DNA of 24,708 bases from assembly GCA_946482295.1 (NCBI GenBank), contig CAMLRB010000021.1:1-24708 (forward strand). Direction: 5' to 3'. Made by a program: the position numbers and the translations under genes. Of the stretch, positions 15,701-22,476 are shown piece by piece. The stretch is from an uncultured Bacteriovorax sp. (GTDB taxonomy: Bacteria; Bdellovibrionota; Bacteriovoracia; Bacteriovoracales; Bacteriovoracaceae). The notes under the pieces were generated by a model, which did not search any database, was not told where the DNA came from, and saw nothing but the letters and a program-made list of their open reading frames with translations. Each line of letters opens with the position of its first letter. Position 1 is the first letter of the stretch.

Positions 15701-16168
15701 ATGGAAAGAGTCAAGACTGATAAACTACGATTTATAGTTATTTCTTTTTTTTTATGGGTGACCTTAATCTCAATGTACTTCTACATTAGATCCTACTTAT
15801 CTTTTGCATTACTTGTTGAAATTGTAATTGTTTGGATGATTGTTGTTATTATCTTATTGATCACGCGCATACTCGACGAGGATATCTATTTTAGCAACGA
15901 AGGGATAATTTTCGACCGTAAGTCTGGTAAATTATTTATAGAATGGAAAAACATAGAAATACGAGATGATAAAAGAACAATTTCAAAACTTTTTCCAGCT
16001 ATTTTAATTTGTAATAAGCTTAATCCTAATCATTGTGAATATTTGTCCATCGATTATATTTCTAGAAAGTCAGTCATAAGACTTCTTAAAAAGTATTGTC
16101 CAGAAGATAATGTGTTAAATGGATATATAGCTTCTCGAATTCCCAAATTTAAAAATAAATACTATTAG
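15701..16168 (+). CDS. Small membrane protein with two N-terminal helices and a cytoplasmic domain
   Basis: 155 residues. Two membrane helices lie at about 11-29 and 35-55, followed by a soluble part of about 100 residues (DIYFSNEGIIFDRKSGKLFIEWKNIEIRDD...) that alternates short strands and ends in a helix rich in Lys. The layout of two helices then a strand-rich domain resembles bacterial PH-like (bPH/YcxB) proteins, but I cannot assign a family. AAGG lies six bases before ATG. The gene is visibly AT-rich: 17 of 60 bases are G or C at 16021-16080, against 27 of 60 at 15361-15420 in the glycosyltransferase. This suggests separate origin. It is followed after 17 bases by an XRE-type regulator. 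Confidence 0.65.
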   Translation: MERVKTDKLRFIVISFFLWVTLISMYFYIRSYLSFALLVEIVIVWMIVVIILLITRILDEDIYFSNEGIIFDRKSGKLFIEWKNIEIRDDKRTISKLFPAILICNKLNPNHCEYLSIDYISRKSVIRLLKKYCPEDNVLNGYIASRIPKFKNKYY

Positions 16169-16185
16169 CATTGGATCTTGAAAAT

Positions 16186-16551
16186 ATGCTTAGTGACGAG
16201 TTGGCCTTAAACACAGGACCTCTTTTTAGAGCAGTTCGAAAGTTCCTTAATCTTCAGCAATGGGAGTTTGCCGACATTCTCGGATCATCGCAAGCCATGA
16301 TCTCAAAAATTGAAAATCAAATTCATACTCCAGACTTAATTATTTGGTTTAGATTTCTAGATTCTTTCAACATAAAAGACTCAAGATGTTTCTTAAAAAA
16401 CTCAATAGAGCTAGATGAATCTTTCTTTCAGTCATTAAGATCAAATGGTTCTTATCTAGCTCCCATGCTTGATTTTAAAGATGGAAACTATCTATGTTGC
16501 GTACAAGACCTGAAGCCTATCTGGGAGCATTTAGAGATGAATGATTCCTAG
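16186..16551 (+). CDS. XRE-type helix-turn-helix transcriptional regulator
   Basis: 121 residues. Residues of about 13-63 match the Cro/C1-type fold: an initial helix (LFRAVRKFLNL), the recognition pair WEFADILGSSQAMISKIENQ, and the closing PDLIIWFRFLDSFNI. The C-terminal 55 residues are unrecognised and hold two adjacent Cys (LCCVQD). It probably binds DNA as a dimer. ATG at 16186 is used, with GGA ten bases upstream. TTG at 16171, two bases after the preceding stop, would add five residues. It lies in the same AT-rich islet as the two-TM protein and may regulate it. It differs from a standard antitoxin in having no recognisable toxin partner. Confidence 0.8.
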   Translation: MLSDELALNTGPLFRAVRKFLNLQQWEFADILGSSQAMISKIENQIHTPDLIIWFRFLDSFNIKDSRCFLKNSIELDESFFQSLRSNGSYLAPMLDFKDGNYLCCVQDLKPIWEHLEMNDS

Positions 16552-16704
16552 TTACTGAAAAGATTTTTTAAGAAGTTTAAAATTCATGAAGAGATCTTGC
16601 TAATATCTAATCATCCACTTATTACAAGATTCATAATTGAATTGGCCGCTTTTCAAAAAAGAAAAACCAATTGCGATACAGATTCTTAATCTTGTTCCTG
16701 GCAG

Positions 16705-16733
16705 AAAAAAAAGCACAGATAAAAAAATATCTG
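16705..16733 (-). terminator. Candidate intrinsic terminator of the lysozyme-like gene
   Basis: On the minus strand CAGATA / TATCTG (16733-16716) forms a 6-bp stem around a T-rich loop, followed after three bases by eight T (16712-16705). The stem is short and AT-rich. It lies about 40 bases past the stop at 16773. The rest of the 221-base gap 16552-16772 shows no gene I would support. Confidence 0.5.
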
Positions 16734-16772
16734 CATTATTCACAATATTCCAGAATAATCTTTGCAGACTAA

Positions 16773-17921
16773 CTACCGAGAATTCTCCACACAAGCAAAC
16801 AACTTCTCCAAATTAGACCCAGTAGAATTCTGAAACGGCCCAAAGTGATTATATGCTCGCCCAGCTTGAAAGTGCGGAGTCACACAACGCTGTTCATGCG
16901 CTTTGAGTTTCCCATTCACAATGTTCAGTGGGTGAGTCGCTGAAGTCTTCGTCGTATTAACTTGAATGGCAAACGTCTGCACCACTTTGTGGATACCGCA
17001 GAAGGCGTTAAACGCTTGTAGAGAGCTTCCCAGGATTTTTACGAGTTCGGATTGCGAAGCTTTTTCATTCACCACACAAGCAGGCTTAGAAGCGTTGAGC
17101 GCGTTCCATGCTTTTAAGCACGGACGAATATTTCCAGATGAATTAGGCGTGAATTGGAACATTCCGATGTTAAGGCGTGAGGCCGAGTCTTGTGCCGGAT
17201 CATCATAAAATTTTACGCCGGCCGGTTTTCTGTATCCTGTTGGGGCCACGCGGTTAGCAACACTGTTTGATGATGATGAGTCCGCTGTTGAAAGTGATTC
17301 CGTGTAAGCGAGACATGAAAAAAGGCGAGTCCATTCTGCTTGAAGTTCAACTTTTGCTTCGCGATCTCCTTCAAGCACTTGAGCGCGAAGAGTGTTGATC
17401 GTTGTTGCAAATCTATTTAAGCGATCAATTGTCGATTCAGAGGGAACTTTGTTCATGGTCACTGACAATGAATCGTAGCTTACTTTACATAGCGGGTGAC
17501 GAATAAGAGATGTTGGAAAATAGTTCGCATCACTTGATGGTGTTCCGTATGAACTGCCAATCATTCCGACCATTGCTGGGACATCTGAGAGAAGCTCACT
17601 TGCAAAGAAGCTGATTTGATCAGCAAAAGTATCATTGATCTCAGCACTACATTTATCAACTGCATCTGGATTGATGATCTCACGGCGTTCAGTGAGTTCG
17701 CTTCCACGCAATGATTGATCAACGTCAGGTCCAACAACAGAAGCTGTTTCTCTGTAAGCACCCGGATCGATGTGTTCACCAAAATCTAAAGTGGGTTTAC
17801 TAACCACTGGAGTAGGCGCTGGTGTTGGTGAAGGTTGTGATGGTAGATCAGGTCTTTTTGATCCACGCGCATGAGCAGAAGTTGAAAGAATAAAAACGAA
17901 GATGATGAGAAGTGTTTTCAT
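16773..17921 (-). CDS. Secreted cysteine-rich protein with a lysozyme/transglycosylase-like C-terminal region
   Basis: 382 residues. A signal peptide (MKTLLIIFVFILSTSAHA) is followed by a Pro-rich linker (PSQPSPTPAPTP, 28-38) and eight cysteines (91, 145, 203, 268, 282, 308, 346, 377), an even number that suits disulfides in an exported protein. The region 200-270 reads FSCLAYTESL, then NIGMFQFTPNSSGNI. This mirrors the catalytic-Glu (E208) plus GxxQF pattern of lysozyme-like lytic transglycosylases (ES...GLMQ). RAYNHFGPF near 355-363 recalls their C-terminal YN-G segment. I infer a peptidoglycan hydrolase, not proven. AGGAGG is only one base from ATG and is buried in a perfect hairpin, so translation is probably controlled. 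It is monocistronic, downstream of the ABC transporter genes. Confidence 0.65.
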   Translation of the reverse strand: MKTLLIIFVFILSTSAHARGSKRPDLPSQPSPTPAPTPVVSKPTLDFGEHIDPGAYRETASVVGPDVDQSLRGSELTERREIINPDAVDKCSAEINDTFADQISFFASELLSDVPAMVGMIGSSYGTPSSDANYFPTSLIRHPLCKVSYDSLSVTMNKVPSESTIDRLNRFATTINTLRAQVLEGDREAKVELQAEWTRLFSCLAYTESLSTADSSSSNSVANRVAPTGYRKPAGVKFYDDPAQDSASRLNIGMFQFTPNSSGNIRPCLKAWNALNASKPACVVNEKASQSELVKILGSSLQAFNAFCGIHKVVQTFAIQVNTTKTSATHPLNIVNGKLKAHEQRCVTPHFQAGRAYNHFGPFQNSTGSNLEKLFACVENSR

Positions 17922-17949
17922 TCCTCCTGAATCGGTTTTTCAGGAGGAA
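17921..17949 (-). promoter_or_regulatory. Hairpin that sequesters the ribosome binding site and first start-codon base
   Basis: TTCCTCCTGA (17949-17940 on the minus strand) is perfectly complementary to TCAGGAGGAA (17930-17921), with a 9-base loop AAAACCGAT. The 3' arm holds AGGAGG and the A of ATG. No T-run follows on either strand, so it does not look like a terminator. It would keep ribosomes off until melted or bound. Confidence 0.75.
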
Positions 17950-17963
17950 ATATTTAGAAATCG

Positions 17964-18707
17964 CTAGAGCTTTCTTAGGAAATCAATTGTGCGTTTTTCT
18001 TTTGGTGAACGAAAGAGTTCTTGTGGAGCACCTTGCTCAACTATTAATCCCTGATCCATGAAGATCACGCGATCAGAAACTTCACGGGCAAAATCCATTT
18101 CGTGGGTGACAACCACCATGGTCATTCCACTTTGAGCGAGATCTTTCATAACTTTTAAAACTTCACCCACGAGTTCTGGATCGAGCGCTGAGGTTGCTTC
18201 ATCAAAAAGCATCACTTCCGGTTGCATGGCCAGAGCGCGGGCAATGGCAACACGCTGTTGCTGTCCACCTGAGAGATCGCGGGGGAAAGCTTCTGCCTTT
18301 TCCGACAATCCTACTTTTTTTAAAAGCTCCTGAGCTTCTGCTTTCGCAGCTGCTTTATCTTTTTTTAAAACGAGGCGAGGAGCAAGAGTGATGTTATCGA
18401 GGACATTGAGATGCGGGAAGAGATTGAAGTTTTGAAAAACCATTCCCATTTTTGCGCGATAGTGATCGAGGTCGCATTCGGGCATAGTGCTTTTTTGAAC
18501 GGCACCTTTAAAAAGAATGTCACCACCAGTTGGCGTTTCTAAAAAATTTAAGCAACGAAGAAGAGTTGATTTTCCCGAACCAGAAGGTCCGATGATCACC
18601 ACGACTTCGCCTTTTGTGATCGTTGTTGAAATATCTTTGAGAACTTGATTAGCACCAAATGATTTAGAGAGATTTTTTAATTCAACGATGACTTCAGAAC
18701 CTTTCAT
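17964..18707 (-). CDS. Polar amino acid ABC transporter, ATP-binding protein
   Basis: 247 residues of the GlnQ/HisP type. Walker [10 protein letters not shown] (40-48), Q-loop Q92 ([11 protein letters not shown]), signature LSGGQQQR (145-152), Walker B VMLFDE (165-170) and the switch H202 (VTHEMDF) are all intact. It hydrolyses ATP on the cytoplasmic face to drive uptake through the adjacent permease. The length is typical. GGAGGTG lies just before ATG, which overlaps the permease stop as TAATG, so the two are translationally coupled. It is the third gene of the operon binding protein, permease, ATPase. The substrate is probably glutamine, glutamate or another polar amino acid. Confidence 0.95.
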   Translation of the reverse strand: MKGSEVIVELKNLSKSFGANQVLKDISTTITKGEVVVIIGPSGSGKSTLLRCLNFLETPTGGDILFKGAVQKSTMPECDLDHYRAKMGMVFQNFNLFPHLNVLDNITLAPRLVLKKDKAAAKAEAQELLKKVGLSEKAEAFPRDLSGGQQQRVAIARALAMQPEVMLFDEATSALDPELVGEVLKVMKDLAQSGMTMVVVTHEMDFAREVSDRVIFMDQGLIVEQGAPQELFRSPKEKRTIDFLRKL

Positions 18708-19402
18708 TACACACCTCCGCGGCGTTCAAGACGACGCTCAAATGTCGAAGCAATAAAAGAGAGGACCATGACAATAATGAGATATCCAAGGGCCGCCCAA
18801 AAATAAACTTCCCACACGCGAAGATATTTCGCTCCAATTCTTTGGGTGACATAGAGAAGCTCACCGAGAGAAATAACAGAAACGAGCGAGGTCTCTTTTG
18901 TAAGCGCAGAAAGTTCATTCACAACAGGGGGAATGATTCGGCGATAGGTTTGTGGGATAATAACTCTCGTCATCGTTTCATGGGGAGAAAGTCCCAGAGC
19001 GCGTGCGGCTTCAGTTTGTCCTTTGGGAATGGAGAGAATTCCTGCGCGATAAATTTCTGCGAGGTAAGCTGCGCTATTAAGAGTGAGAGCAAGTACACCT
19101 GCGGAAAATGAATCGAGAACAAATGTGCTTCCATAATTTTCTAGTAATGTAGGAAGAGCAAAATACACAAAGAGAATTTGTAAGAGCAGTGGCGTTCCTC
19201 GAAACAATGTCACGTAGAGAACGGCCAACCAGCTTAGAATTTTAATTTTTGATAATCGCAATAGGGCAATGATCATTCCGAGAATGAGTCCGAAAAAACC
19301 ACTGACGAAAGTAAGCTTCAATGTGATGGCCATTCCTTCCAGAAGCCTGGGAAGAATGACCATTTTTGAAAACGCGAGAAAACCTAATTCAGAAGCGTCC
19401 AT
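18707..19402 (-). CDS. Polar amino acid ABC transporter, permease (HisM/GlnP type)
   Basis: 231 residues, about five membrane helices. The N-terminal part ([32 protein letters not shown]) and the EAA coupling loop [21 protein letters not shown] are the classic features of this family. It forms the membrane channel, probably as a homodimer because only one permease gene is present. Weak ribosome binding site (spacing of four bases from the previous stop), which suggests reinitiation after the binding-protein gene. The C-terminus is basic ([10 protein letters not shown]). Confidence 0.94.
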   Translation of the reverse strand: MDASELGFLAFSKMVILPRLLEGMAITLKLTFVSGFFGLILGMIIALLRLSKIKILSWLAVLYVTLFRGTPLLLQILFVYFALPTLLENYGSTFVLDSFSAGVLALTLNSAAYLAEIYRAGILSIPKGQTEAARALGLSPHETMTRVIIPQTYRRIIPPVVNELSALTKETSLVSVISLGELLYVTQRIGAKYLRVWEVYFWAALGYLIIVMVLSFIASTFERRLERRGGV

Positions 19403-19406
19403 CTAG

Positions 19407-20177
19407 TTAAAGCTTTGGTTCAGTTTTAAGCCACTGCTTATAAACTTTTGAATAAGCCCCGTTTGCTTTAATTGTTTTCAGAGCTTCTTCAAGCGCTTTG
19501 AAAAGTTTTGCATCTGATTTTTTTACGGCGATTCCGATTGGCTCTGGCTTAATGGCGTTACCAGAAACTTTAAATGTCTTAGCATCAAGACCCGCGTAGT
19601 AGCGGCCAACAGCTTCATCAGTCACAATGACGTCTGCTTGATTTGCTTTAAGCGCCGAAAAAGTTTCAGTCGCTCCAGGGAATGTTTTAATTTCTTTAAT
19701 TTTTACGCCTGATTTTTGAATCGCTTCAACAGCAGAAAAGGAAGTTGTATCAACTTGAACAGCAACAGTTCTTCCAGCTAGATCTTTATCTGCGAGGACA
19801 GTTTTGCCATTTGTTTTTACAACAAACACCTGGCCCATTGTTAAGTATGGTACAAAGTTCACTTGGGCAGTGCGCTCTGGTGTGATGTTCATTGAAGACA
19901 TGATGATGTCGTAGCGATTTGATTGAAGACCAGCGAGAATTCCATCCCAAGGCATAACGACGAATTCTGCTTGAACACCAATGACCTTAGCGAGTTCGCG
20001 TGCAAGATCAACATCGAGACCAATGATCTTTCCGTCAACAGATTCAAATTCCATTGGAGGGTATGTTGTATCAACGGCGACTTTTAGTTTACCTGCTTTT
20101 TTAACAGCATCGAGATCCGCGCTAAAAGCACATAAACTAACCAACATTGTGATGAAAAAAGTCCAAGACTTGAACAT
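19407..20177 (-). CDS. Polar amino acid ABC transporter, periplasmic binding protein
   Basis: 256 residues, family 3 solute-binding protein. The signal peptide ends near FSA at residues 18-20. Cys16 is preceded by Leu rather than a small residue, so it should be a soluble periplasmic protein rather than a lipoprotein. The hallmark block VAVDTTYPPMEFE, followed by GLDVDLARELAK, is at about 33-63, and SSMNITPERTAQVNF contacts the ligand alpha-amino/carboxyl group in homologues. First gene of the operon; AGGGAG precedes ATG. Length is normal. The gap of 70 bases from apaG upstream leaves room for its own promoter, but none is obvious. Confidence 0.94.
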   Translation of the reverse strand: MFKSWTFFITMLVSLCAFSADLDAVKKAGKLKVAVDTTYPPMEFESVDGKIIGLDVDLARELAKVIGVQAEFVVMPWDGILAGLQSNRYDIIMSSMNITPERTAQVNFVPYLTMGQVFVVKTNGKTVLADKDLAGRTVAVQVDTTSFSAVEAIQKSGVKIKEIKTFPGATETFSALKANQADVIVTDEAVGRYYAGLDAKTFKVSGNAIKPEPIGIAVKKSDAKLFKALEEALKTIKANGAYSKVYKQWLKTEPKL

Positions 20178-20247
20178 AGTTGTCTCCCTAAATAAACTTT
20201 GAGTTCATTAATGGTGACAAGTAAAAGATGAGCTTACAAGAAAAATC

Positions 20248-20682
20248 TTACTGAATCAGGTGGTCTTTATTCGTGTTCATTGGTGGACGAAAGAAAAACA
20301 CAGGAACATTGACCCAAAAACGATTACCGAATTCATCGATCATTTGGTATTTCCCGCGCATGTTTCCATACGGTGAATGTAGTGGACAAAAACTTGTATA
20401 TTCGAAATGTTCACCTGGAGCAATCATCGGCTGTTCACCAACAACTCCAGAACCCTGCACGTCGTATGTTTTTCCGTTACCATCTTTGATTTTCCAATGA
20501 CGATGAATGACTCGACAACTAGATTCGCTATTATTCGTAATGCGGATTTTGTAAGCGTAAAAGTATTGATTATTCTCAGGGCTTGATCGCTCAGGAACGT
20601 AGTGGGGAAACACTTCGATTAAGATATCTGAAGTAGACTCAAAATAATATTCTTTAGGTTCAATTTGGCTCAGATGTTCCAT
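20248..20682 (-). CDS. apaG: ApaG/CorD family protein
   Basis: 144 residues. The whole ApaG signature is visible: YAYKIRITNNSE, RHWKIKDGNGK, VQGSGVVGEQPMIAPGEHFEYTS, CPLHSPYGNMRGKYQM. The fold is a fibronectin-type beta-sandwich; the molecular role of ApaG is not settled (links to Co2+/Mg2+ tolerance and Ap4A in enteric bacteria). About 15 extra residues at each end compared with the usual 125 or so. AAGG lies six bases before ATG. It is on the same strand as the ABC transporter genes, 70 bases upstream of them, with no obvious functional tie. Confidence 0.93.
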   Translation of the reverse strand: MEHLSQIEPKEYYFESTSDILIEVFPHYVPERSSPENNQYFYAYKIRITNNSESSCRVIHRHWKIKDGNGKTYDVQGSGVVGEQPMIAPGEHFEYTSFCPLHSPYGNMRGKYQMIDEFGNRFWVNVPVFFFRPPMNTNKDHLIQ

Positions 20683-20847
20683 GGGTCCCTTAGGCGAAAA
20701 TAACTGTCTTTATAAGGCCCAGGTTTACCAGAAGAAACGCAGATTTGAAAGCTTCGAAGAGACATCATAGAGCATTCATATGTGAGTGCATGTTTGAAGG
20801 CCCGAACACTTGTTAGGCTCTAAGTAACTAATATGACTGACATATAG

Positions 20848-20861
20848 CTGATGTAGATCAT
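20848..20861. promoter_or_regulatory. FNR/CRP-type palindrome upstream of the HiPIP gene
   Basis: CTGATGTAGATCAT matches the FNR box TTGATNNNNATCAA at 8 of 10 defined bases, with the core TGAT-N4-ATCA perfect. Its centre (20854.5) lies about 70 bases before ATG at 20924. A weak AT-rich -10 (TATTTTATGTTAG region, 20873-20886) lies about 25-35 bases downstream, so a class II activator position near -41 is possible. The rest of the gap 20683-20923 shows nothing else I would call. Confidence 0.35.
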
Positions 20862-20923
20862 GGACTTAGGCTTATTTTATGTTAGTCTCAAGTGCAGGTA
20901 ACAATAATTTTCTGGAGAAATAC

Positions 20924-21271
20924 ATGGAAGAAAAAAATCTTAATCGTCGCGCATTCTTTAAATTCGCAGTGGCCGCAGGTGCCCTTGTTCCATTTCTAGC
21001 TAAGTCATCTCAAGCTGTAGCAGCTGGGTGTCCAGCAGCAGGTCCAGCAGGTAAACAAGTCGCTGAGCCAGGTGTTGGTATGGGAAAAAGTCTTGAGTAC
21101 GTAGCAGCAGCTGAATCCTCAAAAAATTCTAAATATGCTAAAGGCCAAAATTGTGGAAACTGTAAGTACTACAATGACAAAAAAGCAGAAGGCGGTTTCG
21201 CTCCTTGTACAATGATGGGAATGAAATACGTTACAAACTGTGGCTGGTGTAAGTCTTACCTTAAAAAGTAA
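20924..21271 (+). CDS. High-potential iron-sulfur protein (HiPIP), Tat-exported
   Basis: 115 residues. An N-terminal Tat signal (NRRAFFKFAVAAGALVPFLA) means that it is folded with its cluster before export to the periplasm. The mature part has the HiPIP ligand pattern C77-x2-C80, C95 (FAPC) and C109 in the GWC motif near the C-terminus, which hold one [4Fe-4S] cluster that cycles between the 3+ and 2+ states as a soluble periplasmic electron carrier. An extra C106 makes the last motif CGWC, and C36 follows the signal peptide. ATG at 20924 has GGAG eight bases upstream; an in-frame ATG at 20879 would hide the Tat motif behind 15 residues and lacks a binding site. Possible oxygen-type regulation is suggested by the FNR-like palindrome upstream. 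Confidence 0.9.
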   Translation: MEEKNLNRRAFFKFAVAAGALVPFLAKSSQAVAAGCPAAGPAGKQVAEPGVGMGKSLEYVAAAESSKNSKYAKGQNCGNCKYYNDKKAEGGFAPCTMMGMKYVTNCGWCKSYLKK

Positions 21272-21280
21272 TGTGAATTT

Positions 21281-21311
21281 GGAGCGGCCTAAAAATTTTT
21301 AGTGCTGCTCC
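21281..21311. terminator. Candidate bidirectional terminator between the HiPIP and DTW-domain genes
   Basis: GGAGCGGC pairs with GCTGCTCC (one G-T wobble). After one unpaired T, CTAAAA continues pairing with TTTTAG around a short A/T loop. The hairpin spans the stop codon of the convergent gene. The T-runs are inside the stem, not after it, so efficiency is uncertain. Confidence 0.5.
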
Positions 21312-21979
21312 AGTCTTTTGTCTGTGTAGTTTTTTCGATAAACATCTTCGCCCATCTTCTCAATCTGAAAATCAATCATCTTTTTAAATGATCTCTCCAA
21401 TGAGCTTGTCTCTAGTTTTGGTTCAAGAATCTTTAAACTTTGAACAGTGGCCTCAAGAGTAGAGAGTCCATCGACGTTTGGTGATTTGCGAATACGATAC
21501 TGTGATTTTTTATGGGGGATTAGGCGCAAGCATAGAAGTGAATGGAGATTTTTTGAGAGAAGATAGATCTTCTTTGCTTTTCTCCATGTCCCATCAATCA
21601 TAATGAGATGAGTGAGACCTTTAACTTCTTCTTCAGCTGCGTTTTCCAGCACGACGGCCTGATCTGCAGGAAAGACCAAACCAACTTTATTCTCTTTATC
21701 TTCAAGAATGCGATTGAGTTCTTCGTTATGAGTAAAGTCTTCGCCAATGATCAATGAAACGTTCGCTAAACTTTTCACGAGAATGCGGGCGGAATTGAGA
21801 GCGTGTTTTGTTTCGGTTTTGTGTTGAAGAATGATAATTTTAATTTTGTTATCAATGCTTTCAATCGTGTCACACAAACAACGAGCTTTAAGAAATTCAC
21901 AGCGCGGACAAAAAGAGCGGCTCTCTTTTTTGTAGGCATCTGCAATCTGTTCAAATGTCGTGTTCATCCTCGTTTCCAT
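21299..21979 (-). CDS. tapT: DTW-domain protein, tRNA-uridine aminocarboxypropyltransferase (TapT/YfiP-like)
   Basis: 226 residues. An N-terminal Cys cluster C24-x2-C27 and C34-x-C36 (FCPRCEFLKARCLC) is followed by the DTW motif DGTWRKAKK (129-137) and the conserved STLEA block (173-177). In E. coli the family member TapT adds the 3-amino-3-carboxypropyl group from S-adenosylmethionine to uridine 47 of tRNA (acp3U47). The same reaction is expected here. ATG at 21979 has AGGA eight bases upstream; an ATG four codons later is less likely. Last of three genes on this strand, 8 bases after the lipoprotein gene, with a hairpin at its end. Confidence 0.85.
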   Translation of the reverse strand: METRMNTTFEQIADAYKKESRSFCPRCEFLKARCLCDTIESIDNKIKIIILQHKTETKHALNSARILVKSLANVSLIIGEDFTHNEELNRILEDKENKVGLVFPADQAVVLENAAEEEVKGLTHLIMIDGTWRKAKKIYLLSKNLHSLLCLRLIPHKKSQYRIRKSPNVDGLSTLEATVQSLKILEPKLETSSLERSFKKMIDFQIEKMGEDVYRKNYTDKRLEQH

Positions 21980-21987
21980 TTTTTATC

Positions 21988-22476
21988 CTAAATTTTGTTA
22001 TTTAATTTCTTTTTCACGCAGGCGAGAAGTTTTGAATGAACTTGCGCAGAAATTTCCTGACAATTATCGAGGATCTTTCCCACGTAATCCATACACTTTT
22101 TTTCGTCATTATTGAAGGTCGGATTTTTTCTATGCTTCATGCAATAAAAAGCCAGATTTTGATTAAGCTCAATCAATTTTTCTGGCATCTTGTTTGACGA
22201 TTTACTTGGAGCCGCTGCAGTAGCTGAGGGCGACGTGATCTTTTTTTTGCGGGGTTCTGGTTTTTCATAATGAGTTGGGGCAGTAACCTGAGGAGCGGCC
22301 ATCTGTGTCGGCGCTTTTCGCAATGGTGGAGCGTTGTATCCACGTTCTATCATTTCAAAGGTGCGATTCGTTTCATCTGAATATACTTTCTCAGAAGTTT
22401 CTTCCTTTTGTTCGGAAGCACAGCCGCCGATGATCAAAAGTACGAGAAAAAAAGGATAGAAAAAATTTTTCTTCAT
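21988..22476 (-). CDS. Small lipoprotein of unknown function
   Basis: 162 residues. The signal peptide ends in a good lipobox, IIGGC, at residue 19 (LVLLIIGGCASEQ). Ser/Glu at the following positions do not suggest inner-membrane retention. A low-complexity Pro/Ala/Lys linker (about 55-95) is followed by a helical domain of about 60 residues with four Cys (FYCMKHRK, KKCMDY, DNCQEIS, LACVKK), which could form two disulfides. The spacing is like a small disulfide-locked helical bundle. No family recognised. Start overlaps the stop of the endonuclease gene (ATGA), so it may be coupled to it and could be a partner on the cell surface, by context only. Confidence 0.7.
   Translation of the reverse strand: MKKNFFYPFFLVLLIIGGCASEQKEETSEKVYSDETNRTFEMIERGYNAPPLRKAPTQMAAPQVTAPTHYEKPEPRKKKITSPSATAAAPSKSSNKMPEKLIELNQNLAFYCMKHRKNPTFNNDEKKCMDYVGKILDNCQEISAQVHSKLLACVKKKLNNKI

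Noticed and set aside
16171..16551. XRE regulator as the antitoxin of a toxin-antitoxin pair with the two-TM protein.
   Set aside because: The upstream protein has no toxin-like fold, is larger than membrane toxins, and the gene order alone is not evidence.
16600..16794. 64-codon minus-strand frame downstream of the lysozyme-like gene.
   Set aside because: It overlaps the end of that gene, lies across the candidate terminator and has no ribosome binding site.
20184..20230. Possible promoter (TTGTCA with TTTATT) just before the amino acid binding-protein gene on the minus strand.
   Set aside because: The transcript would start almost at the ribosome binding site, which would remove it.
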